The notes: generated from the sequence alone by a model not told the origin. Numbered from the stretch's first letter, positions 11,681-24,099 are shown. The stretch: DNA of 64,000 nucleotides from Acanthosepion pharaonis (GCA_903632075.3 CAHIKZ030005201.1:132501-196500); one strand, 5' to 3'. Made by a program: numbers and translations.

Positions 11681-12243
11681 CATACTTAAACTTAATGTTA
11701 AAATAATCCTACATAATATAATGGATTCTAATACATTTAACTGTTCTTAAAAAGAATATAGTAAAATAAAAATTAAAAAGGAAAATATTTCAAATTTTAG
11801 TTAAATAAAAAAGTATTGTAAAAAAAAAATCTTTAATTTTAAAAGATGACGTTGAAAATTTTTTTACCGTTATTTTTTTTTTTTTTTTTTTTTTAAATTC
11901 AGACGACATCCATTCAACCGACGTCAGGTTTCAGTGTAAAATACATCCTCACCCCTTACCAAAATGTAGCTAATAACTGATACAATGATACTGTCATAAG
12001 GAAAATCTAGACACCCCGTGTTCAATTTGAGTAGAATATTCTGTAACCATGGAAACGTGATTTTAGCTGTGTATTTAAAACCAGTAAATTTTAAAAGTTA
12101 CTCAAAATTCGCTTGAAGATGAAATAGAACTAATGCTTTTTAATTTATTTGCAAAAATAAAATTAGGGTTTTAGCTTCTATTTTTGAAACATGGTTGAAC
12201 TGTGTAGCTAAAATAACCATATTTTAAATCAATTAATTTATAA
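11681..12243 (-). repeat. Right inverted arm
   Basis: This is the inverted partner of 7681-8249. Its inner edge (about 11681) is where coding similarity to the RT relic starts, so the arm replaced or truncated the start of the element. Confidence 0.9.
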
Positions 12244-12339
12244 TATTAATGCTCTGTAAATTTACATTGAGCACTATTTTGTAAAATAAAATATCTATAA
12301 GAACACCGGATTTTATATCTTACTGTTCTTTCTTTTTTT

Positions 12340-12399
<60 letters not shown>

Positions 12400-12400
12400 A
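12340..12400. repeat. (TA)n(CA)n microsatellite
   Basis: A TA run passes into a CA run. It directly precedes the left end of duplication copy A. Confidence 0.95.
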
Positions 12401-12509
12401 GGGAGAGGTTATAATTGTTCCAATGAGAGAAAAGTGCATATTATAAAGTGAAGAGAGAAGTTTAAACATTTTGGTTATAATGTGGAATATATATATATTC
12501 ATTCATTCA

Positions 12510-12534
12510 TTTCAGGTCTTGCAACCTTCATCAG
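12510..12534 (-). ncRNA. Hammerhead-like core, no stem III
   Basis: On the minus strand CTGATGA is followed by a four-pair stem (AGGT/ACCT) and then GAAA, the conserved two-part core of a hammerhead ribozyme. No GTC cleavage triplet with a stem III is visible after GAAA. In copy B the core is changed to CTAGTGT, so it is certainly dead there. Confidence 0.3.
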
Positions 12535-12736
12535 GTGAAGGAGAATATTTTCCACATATTTAAGTTGAATTAATTTTTTTGGTTATGTCTAACCATTGTC
12601 TTGTATATTTATAATTCAAATTATCTTTTTATGACCTGTATCTTTGTAAATTTAACTCCATTTGCATATATTATGTGTGCATTTTACTAGTATATGAATA
12701 CATATTCCTTCTCCATACATTGTTTTACTAAGGAAA

Positions 12737-12741
<5 letters not shown>

Positions 12742-12784
<43 letters not shown>
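12742..12784. repeat. (TA)n microsatellite, copy A
   Basis: A TA run follows a short CA run. The copy B counterpart lies at 28222-28282 and is longer. Confidence 0.95.
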
Positions 12785-12786
<2 letters not shown>

Positions 12787-12886
12787 TTGTGTTTTTAATG
12801 TGCTATATTTTTGGGGTAAAAGTATCAATATCAGGGATAGAGTGTATGTAAATATAAAATTGAACTTCAAGTCTACACTTGGAGGT

Positions 12887-12918
12887 GACAGGCGTTTCAT
12901 GCTAGATGCAATCGTCAG
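12887..12918 (-). ncRNA. Hammerhead-like motif with minimal stem III
   Basis: On the minus strand the order is CTGACGA, a stem II with TGC/GCA pairing, GAAAC, a four-base loop and GTC. The GAAAC-loop-GTC form gives a two-pair stem III, as described for hammerhead motifs of Penelope-like elements. The flanks expected to pair as stem I do not pair, so activity is doubtful. A Penelope relic lies 5.5 kb to the right. Confidence 0.4.
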
Positions 12919-13119
12919 GGCAGCCTATATATTTACACACACTTCCCTACAGTGTGTGTGTGGCCTATCTAGTGGGTTTGTTTTTTGCCAGTATGTGTAT
13001 GCATGTGTATATATATTCGTTCTCCGTAGATATGTGTGTATGATCAGACTAGTGTGTTCTGCAATTATGTGTGTGGGGCTCCGATCTGTTTATGAAGTTT
13101 TTTTAAATTTACCTTGATT

Positions 13120-15844
13120 ACATTTATGAGGTTTTGTGATACAAAGTGTTTCCTGCTGTCTGGTAATTTTCTGAAGGGAAGTTGCAGTTTTAAGTTTGTT
13201 GTTTTTTTATTTTTTATTGTGAATGATTTTGGGGTTTTCAAAAAAAGTGCAGGTTTTTTTTCTATAATGGTATCACAACTGAAGAAAGAAATCTCCAATT
13301 TGAAAAAAATGTCAATTAACCAAGATTTTGTTTTTCACTGGCTAATAGAAGATCATTAGGAAGGGATATTAATGAAATTCAAATCAATTACAAAAGAGTG
13401 ATTGACTGTAGAGTCATAAAAAAAAAAAAAAAAATATACTAATATTTATTTTCATTTTTTTCTGGTTTTCAAAATATCGTTTTTTTATTATACAAGGGAT
13501 TTTGTTAAAAGCATTTAGAAATATTTGATAATTTTCCATTTTAGGATTGGGTTTCACTTTCTTCTAAAATCTACTCCAACTCTATACGCCTAATATCTAC
13601 CTGAACTCTGAAATTTTATTCACTAATTAAATCTTGACTTTTTCAAGTCTATAGTTGTTACCCTCCGTATTCTAATACAACTGCACAGCAACCCTCTACC
13701 TTGAGTGGCACATGGGCCTTGTATATTGGGTGAAAAGTAGTTAAAAAAAAAAAAAAAAAAATAAAAATTTTAATTTACAAAAGTGCATCAAAATATTTTG
13801 TAGTTTTCTAAAGTACACCTCAAAAAAGCAAGCAAAATTAAATTTACACATTTACATCTTTAACTATTAGTAATAAAAGTGGATTAAAAGCAACTGTTCA
13901 TGGCAGAACAATCATTTTAATCTAAATGCTCCCCCACCCTTATATAGAAAATCCCCGCTCTTATTGAACACCATCAATCCATATATTTTGCTACTGTTAG
14001 GAACAAGAAAATTTCAAACCTGCATTTATCCCAGATGTTAAATTAAAAGATCCTGCTATTAATATTGTATTATATAAAACTAATCTCTGCATAAACTTAT
14101 TTGTAAATCTAGAGAGGAATTTTAACATTAAACAGATGTATAAAAAATAATTGTTTGTATTTAGTTGTCAATACTATCCTTATTTATATATTCCAAATGA
14201 TGTGCTAGGAAAAAAAAAAGTAGTACAATACATACCCGAATCAGTCATCCCAAAGGATACCAAGAACTGAAAATTTGTCAATATTGACCGAGACCAACTC
14301 ATTAACAGCATATTTTTAATTATAAAAAAAAAAAAAAACCCAAAAACTTAACACATTTTACACAATATGTACCTCCTTAACTCAAAAGAAAAGTACATAT
14401 TCTATTACTGTATAAAAGTAAAAATGAGCCATACATTGTAAACTTTTCATATTTAGTAAGAAACCTTTAATACAGGCATAAAAGAACTCAACATACAAAA
14501 TAGTATCAAATTTATCTTGTTAGCACAATTAGCAATGAAGTTCTGACCATTTAAATTTGATCAGAACTTCCATCCCAGGTGCTATTAGGCTAGAAGTGAA
14601 TTTAAACAGTGTATAGCTGAAGATGGGTTTCAGACTGGTTTAAAAATCATAAATGTCATAGGTTGCAAAAGAATTATAATACTAATAGAATCAATAATTA
14701 TTAGATCAGGATAAACATTGAAATATTGCATTCTCAAATGAAAATATCACACATCCTGTGGGCAATTCTGACGGCTCATACATGAGTTTCATTTCAACAG
14801 TTAATGCTATGCAACTTTCTGATTCATAGCACAACAAAGAGTTAAATGTTTCTTTCAGTAGTACATCAAAAAAAAAAAAAAAAAAAGTCGTCAAACCAAA
14901 AAGTTATTTTACACCACAAAAACTGCCAAAAGCAAAATTTGACAAACAGATAAAAAGTATACCATCCTGAACTATTTATAAAGATGTATCCACTGAGGTA
15001 ATTTTGAAACTTTTACTAATTTGGGTATGAGAAATTCAAAATATTTTCTCTGTAATACAAGTACCACTTTGTCAAAAAAAAAAAAAGGAAAAAAATACAA
15101 AACAGAAATTTGTTTCTTAAAATAAATCATTGGTCAATCCTTCAAACAAATGCTTATTAAAAAACTTTAAACTCATTTATCTTTTAAATTAAAAACGCTG
15201 GAATAAAATGATGAAAATACTTTGATTTGTTTATAACCTGGTATATATATCCCATCATCTCTTGAAAGTGGTATTATATTTGAAGTCCCATCTAAAGAAA
15301 ATGTTGATGCCACTTGTGTAATATCATCAACAAGGCCATCAAAAATAACCAGTTTACTTTTTGCTTATAACAAAAAAGTTATTACAGCATTGGATGGAGA
15401 TGCAATACCAATGACTTGGTAAATACAAAAAGTTAGATAATAGTATACTGCAACCTGCTGGGCCTTGGTACTCATAACTAAGGGTCCTTCCTTTAGAAAG
15501 TGAAGATAAAAGTTCCATTAAAGTTATATCACTAATGCCTATTCATAGATCAGTTTTTAACTTTATCAGCATATATTACAAGGAATTTGTGGTTTTTCTC
15601 AGCCTGCTTCACCCACTTTGACGAAAACTATTCAGGTATAGGGTTCATCATCCACTGAACAGATTAAATATAAATATTAGTGGAAAGTTCTAATACATGA
15701 AAAAAAAAAAAAGAAAGCAAAATAGATACCTGCAAAAAAAAATGTTATGCTTGAAAACAGCTTAAGGGAGCAGGGGGGAATCACAAAAAGACAATGCATG
15801 TTTGCAAAAATTAAAAGTATAACCATTTTTCTTTTAAGAAAATG

Positions 15845-15877
<33 letters not shown>

Positions 15878-16978
15878 TCATTTTTCAACTCTAGAAATTT
15901 TAATAAAAAATCCTGTCTGGCATCAACACAGGACCATAAAATTCTAACAAAAAATCAGAGAATTGTTAAATTTTATATTTTCCTCATTAGAAATAAACAA
16001 TCTATTTGCTTAATTTTTAAAAAATTGAGAAAGTTTTTATTTTTTTTTTTAAAATGCATTTTAAACCATAGTGTTTTTATTCTTTTTGGTGGTGGGAAGC
16101 CTGAAAGGAAAAAACCTATTACATTTTGTGAAATAGGTAATTACATATCTTTTTTTTTTTTTTAAAATGGACCCATATGCCAAATTATGGTGGAAGCATC
16201 TAGTCTTTTTTAAAGAAAAATATAAACAAATTTTCAATTCCATCCTAAAAATCTTGAGTTTTAGAAAATATATTAAGTATATCATATATGCTAAGCCAAA
16301 TTCATATATTGCAAAAACCTACAGAAAAGGAAAAACAAAAATTACATGTGTATAGTATTAACGCCTATATTTTTGCATAAAAACTCAAAACTCATTATGC
16401 TAAAGTGTGTATATATATATATATATAGCGTATATAATTTTTTTTTTTTTTTTTTTAAAAAGGCATAAAAGCAACTGAAGCAAAAAGTAATTTGAGCATG
16501 AAAGTTTGGACAAAATACAATGAACAAGTACTTTATACAATTTTTTAAATGGATCATTAAAAAACAGATTGCTGCAATATCCATCAAAAAAACAAAGCTT
16601 GATTATGTTGATGTTCATTTATTTGATCAGCAATAAAAAGTTTTTGACCCAATGGTTTTGAAATGAATGAATGCGGTATAACATTTTCTGGCTTGTGTAC
16701 GCCTCAAGAAGTTGCATGGATGCAGAGATATGAAACCAAATTATTAAAGACTATACATTGCTGTAAAGATGCAGTTTTCAATATTTTGTTGAATTACTAT
16801 GGTATTTCATTAACATTTCTGGAACAAAAAAATTAAAAAATTGTAAGCCGATAAAGTATGCTTTACATAAGTAAGGAGACAAAGATTACAACTCAAATAT
16901 ACAGACAATTTATTAAAGGTAACAGAAAAGAGAGAGAAATAATAAAATTACAAAGTTTGAAGTTGATAAATTGTGCAA

Positions 16979-17010
<32 letters not shown>

Positions 17011-17915
17011 GAGAAACATTCACCACAAGCAGAATTATGTAACTAAGGAGAAATATTGATTTTATCTTTTGTGAAAGTGTTTACCATTCATTTATGGACC
17101 CAACTGCTATTAAAATTTGTTGACTTTTCAAACAAGGACTCATGATGTAAAAAACTGCTTCTGTAGACACACATAAAAGAAAATAGTCAACTTGGTGCAG
17201 TTTGGGAGAGAGAAAAAGAAAAAAAAATCTATTACCATGACAACAGCCATAATGCACAGTTAAAATTAAGTGCAGCAGCCCCTGAAGAAAAAAAAGAACA
17301 ACCAGCTCCTCACATGGATGATGCAGCAGCTGCAGTAATCCTAGAGGAAAATGTCTGCAAAGGAAAAAAACCAGATACATTTAACTCTTAGTCGTCGTCC
17401 TTCACCTTCCATCTAAGCTGAAGGCTTCTAGGCATTACTGATAGCTCAGCCCAGTGCCCTGAGACAGACCAAGAATTAAGGCAAGGAATCAGTTAAAAGC
17501 TCCAGACCTGTTGTTCTGAAATACTCTGTTTATAAAGCTTTCTTGAAGCAACAATTTTGCCTGGTTTATAATAAAGTATTTAATTTAAATATTACATATT
17601 AGATTCACGTTTCCATTCAAGATCTTTCTCTCACTTTTCTTTTTAATCCAAAAATTTATAATCCATATTAAGCTAATCATTTTCAATCTTTACTTCAGAC
17701 CGTCACAGGCTTCTGTTGTTCCATTTTGTATTTATGCTTTTAGTAAATACCAACAGTATTTTTATAGCCATTGTTCTCATTTTTGGGAATTACATCTAAA
17801 TTTCTAATACGAGGTGTTATCATTTACATTACATTGCCAGAGTCATTGTTGTTATGACAATGTTTGGTTGTTGTGCTGAGACTTTCAAGTGCTTATTGAT
17901 TCAGGTGATATGTTA
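13120..17915. other. Unrecognised AT-rich block, copy A
   Basis: No transposon or gene signature can be supported. Long A/T runs occur at 13420, 13743, 15847-15873 and 16982-17010. A word shared with the array at 57951-58375 (tctactccaactctatac.cctaa) lies at 13567-13600. A short alanine-codon-rich, purine-rich stretch at 17270-17390 looks different from its surroundings (see findings). Confidence 0.4.
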
Positions 17916-17919
17916 GGGA

Positions 17920-18075
17920 GTTTTAAAACAACCTTTAATATATGGTAATCGGGAGCAGGGAGTAGATTGTTCTCTAAAAAATTTAGTACTGCTCCAGTTA
18001 TTGCTTCTCCATATTCCACTAAGGGACTGAACTCCACAAACCGACACTAAACCACTAAGCTATTGGGACAATCTG
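17920..18075 (-). mobile_element. tRNA-derived SINE, copy A
   Basis: On the minus strand CCCAATAGCTTAGTGGTTTAG (box A region) precedes GAGTTCAGTC-like box B and a body carrying GCAGTACTAAAT. The body matches the SINEs at 19225-19510, 34815-35130, 53560-53840 and 58385-58670, so this is one family. Confidence 0.6.
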
Positions 18076-18389
18076 GAGCAGAGAATCTTGTCTGCGGATG
18101 ACAGTGCCACTGCTGCACCTTGTAGTTGCTGAGACTTTCTCACAGCTGCTATTGTTTTTAAACCTTGCCATCAATTTTCTTTATTAATAGCTTAGATATG
18201 GTATTTATTTCTATGCTAGGCTAACTAAGAGGGCCCTTGTAGCCAAGTATATATAATGATTCTTTCCAGTATCTCCTCCAGTATTCTTCTGTGTCTTTTT
18301 TTTTTTTTTACTTCATTTATAGGGGTTGAGACTACTCCTCCTAGTTTAATGTCTTGACCATAATTATGGTTTTTGATGTTTCTTCAGCC

Positions 18390-19090
18390 TTGCTTTAGGA
18401 GCAGCCAATTTCACCTTGCCAAAACTTCAAAGGGATGGAATACACACAGTTCTTGGTAATATTGTCTCCATGTTGAGCTTGACTGATGTGGACTGCAGAT
18501 CTTTTGAATCCTTTCTGATAATTCTTGACAAGGAGACAACCATAGAAGTAATCCATTCAATCCTCCTCAACACTTCTGCCTCTGCCTGAAGAGGTTGAGA
18601 TTGTTTGCAAGGGTGGTATGTATTCTGGAAAGGTACACTTGATACTAACCATCTGTTAGTATGTGTCCAGATTGTTGCCTTTGATATTTACCTGTGTTGG
18701 AGGCATTAGACAATCATTTTGTTGTATGGATGGTAAGGAATCAAGTTGCAGCACTGGCTTGCAATACAAATGTATTTAACTCATTCTCTGTGCAAGTTAT
18801 TAGTCCATCCAGCAAGGGTAGATAACTGCTTCTTCCATTGTGAAATGTAATTACAAAGTTCATATAGTTCTGTAGTATTACATCTTCCTAATGAGGCCAG
18901 AGTATGAGGTGTCATCTATATCTCAGCCATCCTGTTGGCCTAGTGGTGCCATTCCAAAGCCATATCCTCAAAGTATTTTATGTTCACCATCACTGGTATC
19001 AAGAGCAAACACCTGTAGACCTTTCTCATGTTTGTATATAGACCCTAATTGAAGAATGTAACACAGAATATCAATATTTCCATCAGGGTT
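18390..19090 (-). mobile_element. Penelope-like RT relic, copy A
   Basis: On the minus strand the catalytic block reads RYIDDT (about 18908-18926), preceded by a tryptophan and a proline-rich word and followed by LILWP. Downstream in protein order come LPLLDGLIT-like and THTNRWLAS words. This order is that of Penelope-like reverse transcriptases. Frameshifts and stops are frequent. The GIY-YIG domain expected further left is not recognisable. Confidence 0.6.
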
Positions 19091-19224
19091 CTCATATTTC
19101 TTTCAAGGGAAAGGTCCAATTCCAGTTAGTTTGAACCACAAAAATGCAATCAAGCTTTGGCAGTAACAATGTCAATTACAGCTAGATTAGGCTTAAGGTT
19201 CCAAGTTTCTAGACTTGGGATTGT

Positions 19225-19510
19225 CTCCTGGGACAATAGCTTATAGTGGATTAAAGCAATGGTTGATGAATATGGTGATATAATGTTCAATCACTGGGCT
19301 GTTTTGCAGACAAAGGAGACAGGGTGACAGTACTAAGTAAAGAAATATCCCTAGATTTGATAGCAGAACGAACAATCTACCCCCAAGGATATGAGTTGAA
19401 GGTTGCCTGAGGTTACTCAGATTGACAAGCACCAGAAGATGGCCAGAGAGCACAACAGTGATAAACTGGTAACAAAGAGGAGAATAGTAATCTGATTAAA
19501 TAATGTAAAT
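19225..19510 (+). mobile_element. tRNA-derived SINE, copy A
   Basis: A box A-like word (GACAATAGCTTATAGTGG) and a box B-like word (GTTCAATCAC) are followed by a body with gacagtactaagtaaag and gccagagagcacaac. Confidence 0.6.
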
Positions 19511-19760
19511 ATATTTAAATTATTCTCATTATTTAGTGTGTTTTCCGTAAGAATCAATTTTTTATTTTCAATGTTGGGATGGGGATCTTGACTAGTTTGT
19601 ACTTTGATGCCATGTTTGTTATGTAACAAAAGAATGAGCTAAAAAATGAAGGCTAAGTCAACAAATATCCATATTACAAGTCTTACACAGAATGAGTTAT
19701 ATACAAAACTACATGGTCTTCTATATCAATGATTTAACAATATCCTGTATGCTACATTAA

Positions 19761-19762
<2 letters not shown>

Positions 19763-19821
<59 letters not shown>
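19763..19821. repeat. (TA)n microsatellite, copy A
   Basis: About 29 uninterrupted TA units; matches 35354-35407. Confidence 0.95.
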
Positions 19822-19825
<4 letters not shown>

Positions 19826-20059
19826 CACAATACATTTGCAGAAAAACGTGTCAGACAAAATATTTAATAATCTTGTCCATTTACTTGGTGAATATTTTTT
19901 ATATCATTATACAGTAAAACTTTCTATTAATTTTGGCATATTGTAGACTTTGAAGCACCATAGTTCAACTTTCCTTCCAGACAAGTTAAATCTAATTTTC
20001 AAAACTAAGAATTATTAATTTTTGTGCAATAGTAAAACAAATACCAAAATTGCAGTCTA

Positions 20060-20680
20060 TAGGGCATGCTACTCCACAACGGTGAGAGTTGTAGCCTTTA
20101 CGGGTCATAGAGTAGAGATGCCTCAGCACCTTTCATTTTTGCTATCCAAGATGCATTCTGGGCATCAATTGCTAACCAGGTCACCAATGCCATAGTTCTC
20201 ACTTCAGCACAGTTACCCAGTCTATGCCCTTATCCAACAGTGTTGGCTCCAATGGCCGACATGTACACTATGGATGGGAGGATTCCAAAGCATCCTTCTG
20301 CACGAAGAACTGGCCACTGGCGAAGGGACAACCTCATCCCCACTGCTTCAAGGACATCTGAAAAGGAATATATGAGGCAATGGATATTTGCCAATGATTG
20401 CTCCACTGAAATGTGATTTACACCAATGGCTGGAGTGAGGGGAGGAGAAAAATGATGTATTGTTGCCAGGGAGACAAAAGAAAAACAAGGTGACATCAGG
20501 AAGAGTGCCTTCACATGCAATCATGACTGTCACCTTCAGTGTGAGTCTGTACAGCCATAATGGATGCTGCACCACCATCAGAGGCTGAGGCATAACTATG
20601 CATAGATCCAGGTTTTTCAAGACTGACTGGTGACCCCCCCCACAAACACAAACCATAGTGATTTTGGTCCCAAGCAGGTT
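20060..20680 (+). mobile_element. LINE ORF2 3' end, copy A
   Basis: On the plus strand the C-terminal part of a LINE polyprotein can be read in pieces, but with more frame breaks than in copy B. See 35650-36280 for motifs. Confidence 0.6.
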
Positions 20681-21140
20681 CAACCAATTCATTAGCCATT
20701 TACAAGAGGTTCCTTGTTAGAATATAAACACAGAAAATATACTAAGTTGCATTTTTGGAGAAGTCATAGCAATTTAAGTGGTGCTGGATGGGAGTATTAA
20801 TTTTATGTTTAGTACATTTAATATACTACCAACCTTTTTTCACTCAAGTTTCAAAAGTAAGATTGAGACTTTGCTTAAATTGCTTTATATAAAAGTGCTT
20901 CAATTATATTTAAATGTCTTTTACAATTAGATGTTTTTTAGAATGACAAGGTTATCTACAAAGATTTTTTTTTATTACAGGATGAGGTAGTGATGTATGA
21001 ATGTTCTTATCAAATTCAGATGGCTTAATTGGTTTGTCAGTCTATACATTTGTTCGGCCAATTTTTTTTGTTTATTATAATAATCAGTCTTATTGGAGGA
21101 ACAAAATTGATAAACTATATTGGTGGTCTGAAGTTTGTCC

Positions 21141-21142
<2 letters not shown>

Positions 21143-21202
<60 letters not shown>
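21143..21202. repeat. (TA)n(CA)n microsatellite, copy A
   Basis: A TA run passes into a CA run and abuts the foldback-arm fragment at 21210; counterpart at 36735-36792. Confidence 0.95.
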
Positions 21203-21209
21203 TTGTGTT

Positions 21210-21350
21210 TATATATTTTAATGGATACATATTTGAGTAAATGCTCTGTTCTTTTTTAATTAAATAGTATTAATTATATTTACCAGTCTGAATGTTGAGA
21301 AATTTCATAGAAAATGTGTTCTCTGACAGGAATCCAACACAACATCCTAT
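21210..21350 (-). mobile_element. Foldback-arm SINE fragment, copy A
   Basis: Shares ggatac.tatttgagtaaatgctctgtt, a gtctgaatgt..agaaatttcatagaaa word and gtgttctctgacaggaat with the left arm at 835-1000. It stops inside the tRNA-like part, so box A is missing. Confidence 0.6.
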
Positions 21351-21429
21351 AAGCAGAAAATATATTAAATATTTGCCAAGATTTAATCCATTTCCCATGA
21401 TTGATTGATTGATTCATTCATTCATTCAC

Positions 21430-22165
21430 AGGGCGTAACAACAAAATTGTCCAAATCATGTTACAGCATAAATTGTCCATACAAATGATTTAATATCTTA
21501 AATTTTTTCCAGGTTTTCAGCTCAGATATTTATGAATCAAAAGGGTCCTGAATAAAAAATCATTCCTCATCAGTAATGGTACCAACTTCATAATCTGGCT
21601 TCCATCTTCAAAATCCGAAGAACCATCAAAGAATGGTAAAAAAAAAGAACAGCAGAGAGGAAAACTGGATTGGGATGTCACAACAGGAAGAGGGATCTCA
21701 TTTCAACTTGCTTCATAAAGAGATCAATTAGAAAAGAACCAACTCAATACATAAGCACATGAGGAGTTTTATCTAACGGCCCAAAGGGAGTCAAAATGAA
21801 ACATCAGCCACCTTATTACTCCAGGACAGAAAGTTAGGTTAGAGAGGTCAAAAGATCATTTGAATAAGTTGGAAAATGATTCCGAATAAAATGTATATTA
21901 ATTGAACTTTATTTCAATCCTTGTGTGAGATTGATTTTAGCTATGATGAATTAATGAACATGTCATTTTTGTTTATCCACAATTGGAAAACAAATGACTT
22001 GAGACAATTATACATAGAAATTGCTTAAATTTTTCCAATAATGTTAAAAAAAAATCAGAATTCCAATAAGATATTTTTAATCATTTCCAAGATTGAACAG
22101 TCAAAACTTAAACAGAAAATGAATAATTTTGCTGTTACATGATTTGGACAATTTTGCATTTACAT
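21430..22165. repeat. Inverted repeat pair, copy A
   Basis: The word caaaattgtccaaatcatgt at about 21440 recurs inverted at about 22135-22160, with 60-110 bases of weaker similarity inward. No coding frame lies between. It may be a small foldback element next to the larger one at 22146. Confidence 0.55.
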
Positions 22166-23509
22166 TAAGTACTTCACGAAATCAATAAAAAAGATAGCTT
22201 GATGTAAAAAAGACATAACTTTGCGAAAACTAAATTTATTGTCTAAATGCTTATGTTATTATTAAGAGGAAAGACCAAAAGTTTTTTGGTTTTTTTTTAA
22301 TTATTTTAAAAAAATTTTCCTTCTTTTTAGAACATTCTAAATTTTGATTAAAAAACTTTTCTATTTGTATCAAGCGGAACTAAATAAATAGAATTTTTTA
22401 GCATTTTTTTGGTATGACACATTAATTTGAAAAATCGTGCAAAAATAGAAATAATTATCGGATGTTAATGAAACTTTCAGGAACTATTCACAGATCAAAA
22501 TTATTATAAATTATTATTTTTTTTTATGAAAAATATTTTTTAAAATATTTATTACCCCCATAACTAATTTTATGAAAACGCTAGAAATTGATTGCATCGG
22601 TTTTAGTGATTACAATAATTAAAAGCACAGGGCTTTGAGGAATGCAAATCATGTTTTTTTGTTTTTAATTGGATACCCAATACCTGAAAATCAGCTCTGA
22701 ATTGTAACATACAAAACTCAATAAAACAAAGATATTATTTAATTTCATCAACTTTTATTTGCTTTTAAGTTGTTTTATGAATATGGACAATATTTTCTGA
22801 AAGCAAAAAAATTTTTCGAATGAAAATGAATTTTTTAATACAATTATTTGTTATTTCATTAATTATAATAGATTTTTACATTTAAGTTGTTAAAATATTA
22901 TAAAATTAGTTAAAAGCCGCACGGAAGCTTTCATACGTAATCCTTATGAGATAGATCTTTTTTTAGCGCGTTCTAAATTGTATCATTTTGACTAATCAGA
23001 AGACCCCAGTAATTAAGAAATGTGATTTATGCTTATAATCGAGCTGTAATTATAAAATACGGAAGACCAACTAGAATATAATTAAGTTGCGTTATTTGAG
23101 TTAAGCATTGTTCTCCGCTGTTAAAGGCCTTTACTTTTGTGAAACATGTGTGAAGTTAATTTGATTTTTCAATTTCAATTGAGAAGCGTACCTACAAGTA
23201 TCAGTATCATCTTATGAAATTTATATGATCTTATTTTTATATTAATTTCAGTTACGACATTTTCCATAAATGAAATATCAAAATTAATAAAAATGAATGC
23301 AAATACAAATAACAGTAGAATGCCAATAAATGTACATAAAATTATAGTATTTTATGTACAATTTTGATAAAATTTCATAAGAAAGGTACCTATAAATTAA
23401 TTAGATACCTTTCTTGAAATAAATTTAATGTCCTCTTAACAGTTTTATTTTAATTTCTTTTACAATATATTCCCATAAAGCATCATAAACAAAAAATTAA
23501 GCTAAGTAC

Positions 23510-23541
<32 letters not shown>

Positions 23542-24093
23542 GAAAGTATTTGAAAATAACAGGGCAAAATAATTTGTTTACGTAAATGTAAATTATTTCA
23601 CTTTCTCCTTCCGTAGAACAAATTAGCCTCATGGAATTTGTAAATATATCATTCATCACATGTCAAGAGACGTGAAAGTTTATGACCTGCTTTGTTTTAT
23701 TTTCAAATTACATCTTTTGGCACAAAGCTAAGTTAAAGATTTGGTTCAAAATATTTTAAATAAACATTATAATTTTGATTTTCTTAAAATAAGTTTTGAA
23801 AAATGATAATTGATATTTAAAAAAAATTTTCAAAGTCAGATTTCAGATTTTTTTTTAAAATGGAAAAAAAATGGTCAATTTTGCTGACTCAAAAAAAACT
23901 AGATTTTTTAACGAAAATTTCGGACGTGCTAGGAACGATTAAAAAATGGAAAAAAAATACCCCAAAATACTTTTGACCTTTCCTCTTAATAATAAACATT
24001 TAGATGATAAAATGTTGTTTTCGTCAAGTTTGTGTCTTTTTCATGCTATGCTATTTTTTTTAGTGATCTCGTGGAGGTACCTAAATTTGCACC
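22146..24093. mobile_element. Non-autonomous DNA transposon with long inverted ends, copy A
   Basis: The left end and right end are imperfect reverse complements over at least 300 bases. The clearest shared word is TTATTATTAAGAGGAAAG (22256 onward and, inverted, ending at 23995). Pairing continues outward through tctaaatg, cgaaaac, aaaagac and the tacttcacgaaatca-like end, and inward through the aatttt.gttaaaaaa words. No transposase frame is present. The right end abuts a (TG)n(TA)n microsatellite. The superfamily cannot be assigned from the ends alone. Confidence 0.6.
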
Positions 24094-24094
24094 C

Positions 24095-24099
<5 letters not shown>

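Larger units (their letters stand above)
7681..12243 (-). mobile_element. Inverted-arm retroelement with RT/GIY-YIG relic
   Basis: The unit is bounded by two inverted arms of about 565 bases (7681-8249 and 11681-12243). Between them lie, from left to right, a degenerate tandem array (8230-10500) and a minus-strand relic of a protein with a reverse transcriptase followed by a GIY-YIG-like nuclease (10560-11680). RT plus GIY-YIG is the hallmark of Penelope-like elements, whose copies can carry partial repeats in inverted orientation at their ends. I infer that class from architecture; the YRDD-type active site is not the common Penelope form, so it may be another RT lineage. Strand refers to the coding relic. 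Confidence 0.6.

Noticed and set aside
12320..12502. Several short frames across (TA)n(CA)n runs in the window
   Set aside because: Alternating tyrosine-isoleucine and histidine-threonine runs come from the microsatellite itself.
15240..15660. A host coding exon or 3' untranslated region in the unrecognised block
   Set aside because: Composition is slightly less AT-rich and the text looks untranslated-region-like on the minus strand, but no frame or motif supports a gene.
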